From Polydactylus sextarius (lineage: Eukaryota > Chordata > Actinopteri > Polynemidae): 64,000 nt of DNA. The translations under genes and the position numbers were made by a program. Shown piece by piece: positions 45,444 through 57,887 of the stretch. The stretch lies in contig CM028906.1 of assembly GCA_016801845.1 (NCBI GenBank), positions 3,038,001-3,102,000 on the forward strand, given 5' to 3'. Below the pieces are notes generated by a model that was not told where the DNA came from, did no database searches, and saw only the letters and a program-made list of their open reading frames with translations. Positions within the stretch are counted from its first letter, which is position 1. Every line of letters begins with the position of its first letter.

Positions 45444-46054
45444 CATGCACAGACGCAATAGGTATATGTTGAACATGTGGATGGACAGTAGAACTCTGTA
45501 TTTAAGCATGACGCAGATGAAGTGCTACAGGTTGGACCAAGTTGGGTGGGATGACTTCCTGCGGCGTGAGTACGGGTGAGAAACCAAGTGTTCTGTGTGG
45601 AATCAGGGAGGAGGGGAGGGGTGGTTGGTGTATTTGTTCAATGGCTGCTGAGGAAGCAGCGCGAATGCCACACCACTGAGACGAACAGGATGCTGACAGC
45701 GGAGAAAGACCGAGCATCGAACTTCAATACTTTTCTCTTCCTCCTGTCTGTAGCACAGTACCTTAAGTTCACATCACTCTTTTGCACGACTGACAGAAAC
45801 TTCAGAGTGTCGCTGCAGATTTACAGCCAAACGTGAGACTCTCAGAGCAATGTGTTGGCTTCAGCGCGTGAATAGGACAGTTTGAGTGTGTGTGTGTGTG
45901 TGTGAGGCCTGGCAGTGTAAACACAGCAGAGCTCTGAGCTCGGCCTCTGGCTGTGAACACTAGACTCGCTGGGTAATGTGCTGAGTGAGCACTTGGTGTC
46001 CAAGCTCACTCTAATCCACAGATTGTCTCGTTGGCCAGCTGACCCACCACCCCT

Positions 46055-46057
<3 letters not shown>

Positions 46058-46095
<38 letters not shown>
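46058..46095. repeat. CA microsatellite
   Basis: About 19 uninterrupted CA units. Confidence 0.97.
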
Positions 46096-46097
<2 letters not shown>

Positions 46098-47490
46098 TCA
46101 CACATACCACCATGTCCGGGGAGGTGGCGAGGGGCTCTAACAGGGACACACGGGTCAGAGCTTCAGCTGAACTCACATTTTCAACTGGATTGTCCTGTAA
46201 CAAGTCTCTCAACTTTCAACATCCACCTTTCAATCTGTATCTTTTTCTCAATGACTCTTAAGGTCAAAGTCTACTCCTGATTGGATAAGCAGAGGTTTTC
46301 AGACTCTTCCAGCTCTTTATTGGTTAAAACTCCTGGTTTCAGTCATTTACAGTCTTTGTTCCATCTTGATGTCTGCAAGCCTTCTCTGTTCTTTACTGTT
46401 TCATGTCTTTGGATTTCTGAAGACAGCACCTTGGACTTTTCATGGTTTCCTGATATTATACAGATTATTTTTTAAAGTCAGTCTGGCTTGCATTGAGCTG
46501 CAGCGCCACAAATGAAGAAATACTGTTGTAAACAATGTCATTCCACTAAAACCAGACATCTACAAAATGAAAAGCACATGCTTTGAACAGTTGTCTGTTT
46601 AACTGATAAAAACCCTAAATTAAATCACGGTTAATACATTACTATTACAAACTGAGCTTCAAAGTGTGGAAAAACAGCAGAATCTTAACCCAAGCTACAG
46701 GGTGCAAACCTCAAGAACGTCCAGTAAAACCCAAACAAAGTGACCTGTCTCAACTGCAAATATCTATTGTTCTACGGAGGCAAATCAAAACCACGTTTTC
46801 TTGGTTGTAAAAGTGGCGGACCTCCACTCAGCTCACACACAAAGTAGCTGAACCAATTGGAATGTTAACGTCACTGAAAACTGAAATAGGATGAGGTGTA
46901 GGGAAGGTGAACCTACATGTCCACTGAGGTCTGAAGATTCCCATGTGTGGAGCAATTTGACTATTTCCAGCAGGACGTCCCTGCAGCACACATGGGCTGT
47001 TGGTGAGGTTTGACATATTTGATGTGTGTGTGTGTGTGTGTGTGTGTATAACTAGTGTTGGATCAGGTCCAGTCCACTGTAGCCAGTCTGCAAGTGCTAC
47101 ATGAGCCTCCTGTCTGCAGTGAAACTTCCAGGCTTCTACAGAACCCCCCCTCGGGATTTATCGATCACCTGCTGAGGGGCTGCGCACTGACAGATTGAAA
47201 TCCATCTGATGCTCAAATAAAACTCAAACCATGGTGGCCAGCAGAAAGCAAGTACAGAAAACCAGATATAACCATATATTTATGGGAGAGACGGTGGTGT
47301 GAAAGGTTTTGTATTTGAAACATTTGCTGCACAAGAATTCCCATGCAAAGTCTGTTCTTGGGCAGCCCAACCAGGTAGACAGAGACGCATTCAGATACGC
47401 AGCATCCATCAACTGTATTATCTATCAATAGTCTATATGCTAGTGGACTGCATGTTAAAAATAATTCTCATGCCTTAGTCGTCATCTGCC

Positions 47491-50400
47491 TGCACCAGCA
47501 AAATGTCTCAGAAAACCTTAAGAGCCACTTCTGCACTGCACACGATGACAATGAGGAGGAAGAAAAGGCTGTACCATCCCAGAGCTTTAGTCCTTTTTAT
47601 TGAAATTTCACCAAAAGAACCAGAGGAGTCAAACTCTGAGCGAGTGCAGCGGTCCCTAGAAGGCCTCATGGCAGTGCCGGATGCCAGATCAGTATTAGCA
47701 GCTCCATTTGGTCCACGTCTGTGAATGTTGAACTCACAGTGAAGGGATAAGTGTAATAAGAGGAGATTATTCCATGCGGGCGAGCTGTAACTCACTTTAT
47801 GGGCTTTGACTGGATGAGGAGAGCAGGCGCTGAGGTCCAGCTCTGTAATATCCAGTTATAAACTGACGCAGCATGAAGGGCTCCGCTCCCCGGCTCTAAC
47901 CTCCTCCGTGTTGGCACGAGACGCTCTGTGATGTTAACATTTGGGAATCGGGGCAAGAACTGGGCTTGTAAATTTCAAATCAGCGAGTGAGAGTTTGCCA
48001 GTTTCAGTATATTGACCTCTCTGTTTTCTACATCAGTCCAGCAGTCGGCCGTTAAAATGAGCTGCTAACTACGAGGAGGGCTGACACGGTCGCACGTGCA
48101 CATGCATGCGTGTAAGACAACACTCGTGCCTGCACACAACGTCTGGCAGGAAAAGTTTTTATGTCTGAGAAACACCAGAGTAGAGCCAAAGTGATGCAGG
48201 ATTTTCAAGGTTGTCTCTGATGTCGATTATTTCGATTTTCCTTTTGCTTATCTAACATCATATACTATAATACTGCTGTGGTAAGAGAATATTGACCAAT
48301 ATTATCATCTGGAGGATTTGAACAAGAACATACTTTTCATCCAAGGCCATGTTTTTCTTCAAATGCTGCAATTGTGAGATAAATGTGGGAATGTAAACTA
48401 TGCAGAGTAATTATCATTTGTTGCTGTGTATTTCCCTGTATATTATTTTTGAATGTCATCTCTCAATGAGAATATATGCACATCTTTACGTTATGAAACC
48501 TTTTACGTCTCAAAGACCCTGGTCCCCTCAGGACAACAAAACCCTGGAGCATTCCAGTGGAGGTGGGAGTGGAGCGTACGGGGGGCGGTGGGGGTGGACG
48601 GATGTTAAATTGGTGACTTGGAAGGCAGAGGCTTTCCAGAAGCAAAGCGGACAACCTGTGGTTGGGGTTGAATTCTTTCCCCTCTCTGGCTCCTTTTAGA
48701 AAAAAAGAGGAGAAAACAGCAAACACAGACCCCTCCATTCAGAGTAATTTATCCCTATGGCCAAGCCTTCTTTACCGGCAGCAATAGGCCCCTTCCGGGG
48801 CTGCCCAGCAGGATGCCTGCGAGTGGCGTGTGAAACTCTCCTGTCTCCTTAAGCTCAAAAGGGAAGGATGAACAATGGCCCTCGCCAGGCGCTGGCCCTG
48901 AACAATCCCGGTCTCTCTCTCTCACTCTCTGCTTCGCTCTTTGCCTTACTTTCTCTAAAAGCAACCACAAGCTATTCCCGCAAAACCCATATTCCTTTAT
49001 CTGTCCCATATCATCCATCAGCCGCCGCTTCCTTCAACATAAACTGTTCTACTCTTACCTCAAAATCTTCGCTCTGTTTCCCATCCGTCTCTCTTCACCT
49101 CAGCTCATCTCGCCTTTCTTTTTGGTAACACTAAAACAAACACTTTCAATCAAGGCGAACATGAAGCACCCCACATTTTTCCTGGGTTCTCAGGACCCGG
49201 TTTGACCCCCCCATTGCCCCAATCATGAAAACATGGGTGACTCACCCTCCATCTCCATGTCTCACCCCAACCATCTTTCCGTCTTTTAAAGGAAAAAACC
49301 CTGCTGGATCTTTGCTGCCTAAAGAGGCTTGGACCAAACTCAGAGAGCGGGCGAACAAAGCAATTATCGGTCTGATTAATAGCATATTTGTCAGGGCCGC
49401 AATTACAACCGACTTTGATTCACCATACCCCATGAGAGATTTCCACAACACATGGAACAACACAGTGAAAACAATGAAAATGAGTGTGGACAGCGAGACA
49501 GCTTTGTGCCATTACAATAAACTCCCATAGCATGTCTCTTTCCCCGGGCGGAGGATGTTAGAGGACGAGCGGGGCTTTGGCGGAACATGTGGCTCATCGG
49601 TTCTTATGGCGATCGTCCAACTTGATTCCGGCTGGGAAACGGGCAAAGAACACGTAAGCCTGATCAATCCATAACAAAAAAAGAATACTGTTTCTCCACT
49701 CCTCAGTGGGAGTCAGCAGTCGGGATAAAGAAATGTGGACAGTTTCCCCACAGAAGGAGCCTCAGCAACAATCTGCACAGCTCTTGCCGGGAAGCCATTT
49801 TCAACCCCCCCTCGGCACTCAACCATTCACCACTGGCTCCTACAGAGCTATTGAGCATTCACCAGGCACCTCCATATCCCCGACAAGCGCAACAAAAAGC
49901 ATTTTAAAGCAACACTCCCTGCAGTTCCCACACTATTTCACCTGTCAAACGCTTAAAAAACATTTGCAGAAGGCCAAATGCTCTTCAGGGGCGCCATAGC
50001 ACACCTCTTGCCAGCCTCGCCCCCCCCTTAAGATGCTGTTATTCCTTCTTAAAGAAACAAATACACTATAAATTTTTTTCCACCTACTATCATGAGTAAC
50101 TATTTTGAGCCTTGAGGCCCAGACGGGACCTTCCACCTTGACGAAGATCATCTAAAGTAGAGCAGGAAAACCCGAAGAAAGTGTTTTCCTCGCAGAGCCC
50201 AGACTCCCAGAGCGAGCGGGTGAGTCATCTGGGAACGATGCTCGGGAAAATCAATAGAAACCAATTGTCTGTTTGAGGAAAGAGACAACAGAAGCGTCAA
50301 AGAAAAGGCAGCGCCCGGAGATCTGCTGCACTGTAGGAAATTAGAGGCGTCGGTGGAGCCGAGGCCTCGTCCGGCTGATCGATTCATTTGAGTAAACTAG

Positions 50401-53400
50401 AAAGATGTCGCGGGGGGGGGGCTCGAACGGCCACAGAGAGGTCTGCCGGAGAGAGGCAGAGCAACTCCTCAGGTCAATCATTTACTCCTTTAAATTCAGA
50501 GAAACAGAGCTGTGGAGACTGAAGGTGGAACAACACAGTCAGCTCACAGGTCGACGCGTGCTATTTATAACGAAAGTTGGGACGATAACAAGCAGCAACT
50601 GTAGAAAATCTTCCTCCTTGGGCATGAAATGCGTTTGGTCTTTGTGAACTAAACTGAAAATCCTCCAAAATTCACTGCAACCATTCGAGACATTTTCACA
50701 AAAAGTGATTTTGGATTAAAGCAGCAAGATTCTCTTGATCAGACAAATCTGTCTTTTAGAAATTACCTTCATAAACAATTCCTCAACAGTAATTTATAAC
50801 AGGTTGTGTTGGAAGTGTAATCACCGGTTGGACAGATTTGTATCATCTGTGTTTGACAATAAGGTGACAAGGCTATTATCTCCCTACTGTTTGAACGAGA
50901 GATGACTGCTCAGCAATTTTACAGCTCTAACTTATTTTAAGAGGCAGAGCCATAACTCCCACCAAACATACTTTTTCGATTTTGTGCTGTGCTGTGTGTG
51001 TGAGTAGGACGGTAGAGGTACAGCTTCACTTAAGCTAATTATAGGCCGTCTCTAACTGGTTTTTGTTGCTATGGTGCACACAATCCATTATCTGCTTACC
51101 AGAGATGTCAAAGTCAAAAACCATCAGGGAGTGCAAAGACAAATAAAACACACTTAAGGTCACACTTAAGGATTTAAGTCCTTCCTTGGCTTCTCAGTAG
51201 AGATGTATAAAAAGTTTTTTCTGCAGGTAGGAATGACAGGAACCCTGCCACTTCCACCCACCCACCCTGCCATCCCAATAAACCTCCCGCTCAAATAGAC
51301 GGTGCAAATATTTGCTCTGTCAAGTCTGTGGCTCTGGCAGCACCGCAGCCTTTCAGATCCCGTTGAACTGAGGATGCAGTTATATTTCCCCCTCTGGCTG
51401 CAGAATAATTACGCTACAGTGTTTTGACAACTGTTAATGGATCTTCAACAGCTATGAGGACGAGCAGGGGCAACGGCGCTGATCACTGAATCACAACATA
51501 ATCCTATTCCTTGAATATTAACCCCCAATCGACCTTGATCAACAATAAAAATTGCCGTCTTAAGCCATTGTGTGTTGTTTAATATCTGTCACAGATGATA
51601 TGACTGATTTCCTGTTTAAAACCCTCATAAAAGGTAAATCAGGATGTAACTCAATAAACGTTAATTTGACCCGAGGCATTTCAGAATATGAAGACATCAA
51701 TCTTAACTCCACCTTCCCTCCCTCCTTCAGCTTGTGACAGCAGCTTAAGCAGATCAAGTAATCACCCACAACACCAGAACCAGCGTAATGAAGGAGGAGG
51801 GAGAGCGTTCCAGTTTATTACAACTCCAGAGCTGTTCTCATACCGCTGGCCATCATTTCTATCAGTTAAAAACAACACTGTGCTTGCAGTAATTACTGTG
51901 ATCGGAGGGGGGAAATGGCAATAGCGCTAAAAATAGGCCTGAATACGAGTGGTTACACAATCAAAACTACCACTTTAGACAAACTTATCTAAACTAGCAG
52001 AGAAAACAAAGATACACCATGAATGGTCTGACTGTTCATGTTCCGCGCCCCAATGACATTTTACCAGCACAACCACTACAAATAAATTAAAATATGAGCC
52101 AAGTTATAATAAATGGAATCTGAATCAGTTTTATTGCAGAGTTGGTTTTCAACACAAGAGGAATTTGCTCTGGTTACTGCAGGTCAGGTCGTTAAATTAA
52201 AATGGAGAAAATAAAAACTAAAGTCAAATATTTACAATGAAAGTACCAATATGTGCACCGTGTAATAATAAAGTTACTGTTCACCGAAAATTCTGGTGCT
52301 CTCATCTCTTCAACGTTTCCACCAACGGAAAATCAAGAAAACACATAGAGGAAGTAATATCAGGAGGTAAACATGTTGACATGATTGTTGTTCAAATGCG
52401 ACAAGTACAAGGTTTCAGGAAGGAGCACTCCCACTGGCTGTTGAGGACGAATATTTACAGAATGCACATTCTGAAAACAGTTCTGTGCCCACACTTGCAC
52501 AAGTAACACAACCCGTTTGGTCTGAACACACCTTTAAAAGGTCCTAAAACTAATTTCAAACATATAAAGTCAGTGCAAAAACAAATTATTGTCTCATCAG
52601 CTGAGCAGCACATTTACATTCCGCCCTGTCTTCACCCAGGAAGGAAGACAGAGGACGTTCTTCAACAGATTATTGTTGACAATGCATCAGCGTTGTAAGC
52701 ACGACATGTCTCTCGGTCAACGAATCTTTCATTCAGATAAATTTGTTTCAGGCTGAGCCGTAACAAACATTGCCCGACAGACCATCTGCCTACAGAGGGC
52801 TGCAGTGACAGTGTAATATTTTACCGTTAGGACACGGTGAATCGCTCTCCCGACACACACAGCTCAATTATCTGTTCTGCTCTGTCCTCACAGCACCTTC
52901 ATATTCTACCCTAGGTCTCAGTTTTTCCTTATTTTTGCCTCTGATCGCGAAGTTGTTTTCTTCTTTGTCCTTTTCCGTTGTCTTCTTCCTCTTTTCTTGC
53001 TCTGGCACCCGATCAGAAGCTGAGTGACAGTTCTTTCCGGCGAGTGTGATGTTAAAATCACTCCTGTCCGTTTCCAGCCAGCCAGGACCTGTCTATACCA
53101 CTTTGACACACACACACACATCATGTAGGCAGGGTGATGTAGGCCAGACTTGGAGAAAACAGAGGAGGTGCTGCCTAAGGTCTGAGCGTAGCGTCAGGCC
53201 TGCTCCAGCCTGCCTGCTGCCTCAGACGCCTGCAGGCTGCTGGCCCACGACCGAGGACACACACTCAGATAAACACACACAGTAACACTTCCTCATTGCC
53301 ATCAGTCAGGTGAATATGGCATAATATTAATAACGAATGAAGCTGTTATAACTGTTCAGAGCTGCAGAGTTTGTGGAAAATGATAATTCAGTATTTGTAT

Positions 53401-56100
53401 GTTGCAGAATATTTTCACCAGGATTATAAATAGGAAGTAGATGGCTTCAAGTTAGCAGCTGCTATTATGAACTCCATCAGTTTAACAGACTGACTAGATG
53501 GACTAAAACACGCACACTTTTAACATCTTCATTCCCAAAGTCTGCTAACTGCAGCAGCATGTCCCAGTTCTCCACCTGAGTAGAACTAAGAGCTGCAGCC
53601 CATCTGCGGGATCACAGACCTGCCTGCAGGTAGAGAAACACCAGGCAGGATGAGATGGGGCTGCTCATTAGCAGCAAATTAAATTTTGAGTTAAAATATC
53701 TCCATATATCACATAAAAAAAATAACAGCTCTGTCAAACTCAAAGCCTCTCAAATAATAACTCACAGAACCGCTCACAGAATAAATCAAAGTACAACTGA
53801 TGCAAAAATAATTAGACTCTCTACATTCAGTCTTATATTTAGTTTAAATCCTTAGAATCATCACCAAAAAGAGGAAAATACTTATTTGTCCTCAGAGCAA
53901 AACTGATCACTGAGATAAGAAGTGATAAATGATGGCAATACAAGATATCTGGCTCAAATGGCTCAGGCCTGAGAGCAGATTCACATTCACACAATACAAC
54001 AGGGAACATGAAAGAGGAAAATGAGCCTCGCTCAGGCAGAGAAATCACACATAATTTACTATTCTCGGGTTTCTCTAAACTTTCCTTCAGTGCACCTCTC
54101 TTCCCCCTCCAATCCTCCTGAGTAGCTGTCACAGATCTTTCTGCGCCGTTTCTCCCTCAGTTCTGCAGCATCTGAGGCTCTTTACGTTCACAAACAACTG
54201 ATGCAACCCACTTCAGAGATGAAGTGAAAGGGGATAAGTGCAGAAAGAGTTACAAACTGCTGCGCTTTGGAGGAGAGAGGAGCATGGAGGAGGAAACGCT
54301 GGCAGCAACAGAGGAGAAACAACAACAACGCCACCGAGGGAAGATTCGACACTTTGATTAAAGACGAAACCGGAGCCGAACCGTCATCGTGCCGTTTTTG
54401 TTCTTCTCCATCTGTTCTACCAGCCCCCAACCTCCGCATCCACATCCACATCCCACAGCTCTTTTTTATAGAGCAGAAGAAGTGAATGAAGATGCAGAGT
54501 GAAAGCAGGCATCCTGTGTTCACTCTAACAGCATCTGGGGGAGCTGAACAGACAAGGAGGAAGAGGATGCTAGTGGTGATGAAGGAGTGGAAAGAAGGGG
54601 GTGTAAACAAACTCACTTTCTTTCAAAGCCGATGCCACTTCCACTCTGACGAGCTTTCTAACTCAAGGCACCTTTGAAGCTTCGCCACAGCTTTTATTTT
54701 TTGCGTCTGCAGTTTTCTCTTTTTACGCAGAGACAGTAAAACATCTGCATCGCTATGATCTGTCATAAAAACAAAAGCGGCTGAAAATTTGGAGTAATTC
54801 TTAATGAACAACCTGCTGATCCTCATCAGACCCGCAGGCAGACGAGCTGAGGCGTCTCCACTCTCCATCTCCTCCTCTTCTCTGCTGTCAACAACCCAAC
54901 GACAAACAGAGCTCCTTTTGTGTTTAAAAAAAACTGACCTCCAGACAGGCTGGGGGAATAAAACCTTTAATGATTAAAGGATCATTTAGTAAATCATTGG
55001 TTGCTTTGCATGGCAGAGCCCTCTGAAGTCGCCTGAGAGACTGGAAGTAGAGGTGGGGGTAACTGAAGAGGCAAAGTATGGAGGGGGGTGGGGGCTATTT
55101 TTCTTTTTTAAGTGCAACAGCCAGTGAAATGAGATGTGCTTGAGACTCATTAAGAAGAGGAGAGGGGCTGAATTCATTTAACCTCCCCCACTTTCCACTA
55201 AAAAACACACACACACACACACACACACTTCAGAACTGATCAGCTGCTGATGGTGAAACGCACACAGAGACACACACGGCTCTCATTAGCTCAACAAAAC
55301 TGCCGCGGTGGTTGTTCTCGTTAAAACAAGAGACAGACGGCCCGTGTGACGTGTTGCACAGATTCAGAAAACATCTCCCTCCGTTTTTCATTCCTTTTTT
55401 TTTTTTTTTTTTTTTCTTTCCCCATGTCATCGTGCTGCGGCTCTTCTGATCTGATTAGGATGTTTGGAGGTGGGACGTGTACCTCAGACTGCAGTGGCCG
55501 TACGTTAAATAATAAAACACATGAAGCAGGACAAGGGCCTGTTATGATAATGGGACATGGGGACGGGGTCAAATCAGAGTCCAAAAGGGCAGAAAAAAAG
55601 CAAGCTGATAGGAATGGCAGCAAATACAAGAATAAAGACAAATTTGTCCATTGATTCAAAGACAGAGGGTTTAACATGTGTACAGATCACATCGTGTGCA
55701 GGGTGCTCAGGTGTTTTAGCGACATCCTGGTTTAATCGGGTTCAGATACAGACTCTGCGGATTAAGTAAATGAAGCTTAAGTTTCTTTGTCCGTCTGCAA
55801 AACTCACCACCGAGCTGGGAGCAATTAGCCACTTACTACACTTGTGGTGGGACACACACACACACACACGTGTGCATACACACATTGAGCAAGTAACACA
55901 TGTTCTCTCTCTTATATGTCGTATTCACACACTAAATCTCTCCCTGTCCAACAAGCACACATACACCTCACCCGTCTATCCCATTGCAGGAGGAACCCGC
56001 CCCGAGCCTCGGCCGCAGGCTGAAAAGCCCAATTTGTTTATTCCTGTGGGGATTATGGGGAGGTGGGGGGAGTTGAAATGCATCTAACAGAGCACAGGGG
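47491..56100. other. Gene-free block with possible conserved non-coding elements
   Basis: No coding gene recognised on either strand. Several stretches here (47.56-48.06, 48.75-48.91, 49.28-49.68, 55.43-55.66 kb) are free of microsatellites, compositionally balanced and rich in short transcription-factor-like motifs. That gives the look of conserved non-coding DNA. Open frames of up to 142 aa in this block show no domain I can name. Confidence 0.4.
52110..52260. repeat. Decayed dispersed repeat
   Basis: GAATCAGTTTTATTGCAGAG followed by ACAAGAGGAATTTGCTCTGG matches the wording of an interspersed teleost sequence I recall (rich in CTTTATTG...AAGGAATTTG). Boundaries and class unknown. Confidence 0.45.
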
Positions 56101-56250
56101 CCCCCTCTCTCAAAGCTCTTTAATTACCACTCCTCCTCACCCCCACCAACACTCTCCAACACCACCACCTCCTCCTCCTCCTCAACCCGGAACTCAGCCA
56201 CAATGAACTTGAGCTGGAGTTAACCACACAGCCACTCTCATGGTGCGTGT

Positions 56251-56254
<4 letters not shown>

Positions 56255-56290
<36 letters not shown>
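56255..56290. repeat. GA microsatellite
   Basis: About 18 GA units. Confidence 0.97.
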
Positions 56291-56293
<3 letters not shown>

Positions 56294-56437
56294 ATGAAAG
56301 AGATCACTAACCAAACTCCCATCCCCCATAACGCTGCCTTCCTCCTCTCCTCCTGCCGTTCACAGGAGGTCGTCGCAAAGCAGTGAACTGGGACTAAACC
56401 AACAACATCTCAGCTCCACCATCACTTCACCTGCACA

Positions 56438-56442
<5 letters not shown>

Positions 56443-56491
<49 letters not shown>
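56443..56491. repeat. GT microsatellite
   Basis: About 24 uninterrupted GT units. Confidence 0.97.
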
Positions 56492-56492
<1 letters not shown>

Positions 56493-57848
56493 ACAAGTGA
56501 TTTAATTTAATGCCACCACCACACAGCAGGGATCACAACACACAAGAAGCTGCAACGTGTGCACTCTTGCGAAATTACTTTCTCTTCATGGTGCTCCAAT
56601 TAGCTGTGTTTTGCATGTGGAGAAGTAGGAAGTGGTGCTGCTGATACATTAAAATATTGTGGTAAAAAAACATTCAATAATTGCTAAATGTACAGAAAAT
56701 GAAAATTGGTTTTGTATTTCACTTGCCAGCTTACTTGTCTGTAAGGTGAACTTTGTTGTACATCAGCTCTCTGCATGTACATCTGGGGCCAGTTTAAACA
56801 CACAAATGTTTAGTGCTTTATCCACTAATTATCTTGAGCAAGCACAATGTCTTTAACACACTGCACTTTGGGTTTTCAGCAACGGTGATGGAGATCTTCA
56901 CCTCCCACTGAATACGTCACTGTCACAGGTTAAAAGCAGCACTAGATGACCATGGTGAAGCTCAGGCTCATATTCCGGTTCATTTGTTGATCCCTGTCAC
57001 TGGTTTCACAGACTTTCCCACAATCCCCTGCAGCTCCGGGCTGCTCCCAACAGTGCCCATTGGTGGGGGTCCCTGCACAAAAGCCCCCGGGCAGCCTGGA
57101 CCACAGTTACACATGTTAAAGAAACACTGGAGGAATTCTTTCTCTTCTTTGTGCACTTCTTTCTGTATTTTACTCCCTTTCTCTCTTTATTTCTTTCTTT
57201 CTTTCTCTGACTCCCCCAACCCCCTCACCCACCTCACCCCATACCGCCCAACTCCCTCACCACTCACCACCACCACCCACCTTCTCTGGCTTCATAGTAG
57301 GGACATTGAGTGGGGAAAAAGAGACTTAACCTGTAGAAAAGAGAGAAGAAGGAAAAACAGTGAAGGCAGATAGGGAGAGGGGACTCGCTGATTGATTAGA
57401 GGCTGAGAGGAAAAATGGTGGAGTCTCACATGAAACATTGAAGCAGCTAGAGATGACTCTATTCACACTCATTAAAGAACACTTTTCAAGGGCTCACACA
57501 CATACACATAGAGACTGACTTCTCTACTTTTAAAAGTACTTTGTCACAGTGAAAGCAGTTTTTCTCCAACATCTCTTAGAGCCACACCGAGAAAAAAAAG
57601 GGCTGAATTCAGCTGATTTTCATTCTAGGGGGACAAACTAAATTTATATTGTGACACTGGTGCCGAGTTTAGTGTCTTTACTACTGCAAATCACACAATA
57701 TGTCCCTTGACGTCCCAAAAAAAAAAGAAAGAAAAACATCAGACTTGGACTTCACAAGAATATGAGTGAGAATGTTGAGAATCCACAGTTCATCCTTCAG
57801 CATTGGGTCATTCAGGATCATAAAGATTTGACTGGACGATACAGACAG

Positions 57849-57887
<39 letters not shown>

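Larger units (their letters stand above)
40320..47490. other. lrp4 upstream region, proximal part
   Basis: No coding gene recognised. It contains a palindrome at 41065-41130, a GC-richer stretch at 41.5-42.2 kb, a 24-base poly-T at 43810-43833, and CA repeats at 43996-44039, 44313-44349, 45402-45441 and 46058-46095. Promoter elements for lrp4 probably lie close to 40.3-40.7 kb, but I cannot point to a specific motif. Confidence 0.6.

Noticed and set aside
54188..54616. 142-aa minus-strand open frame
   Set aside because: Composition follows local CT-rich sequence (Leu/Ser/Phe), with overlapping frames of similar length on the other strand.
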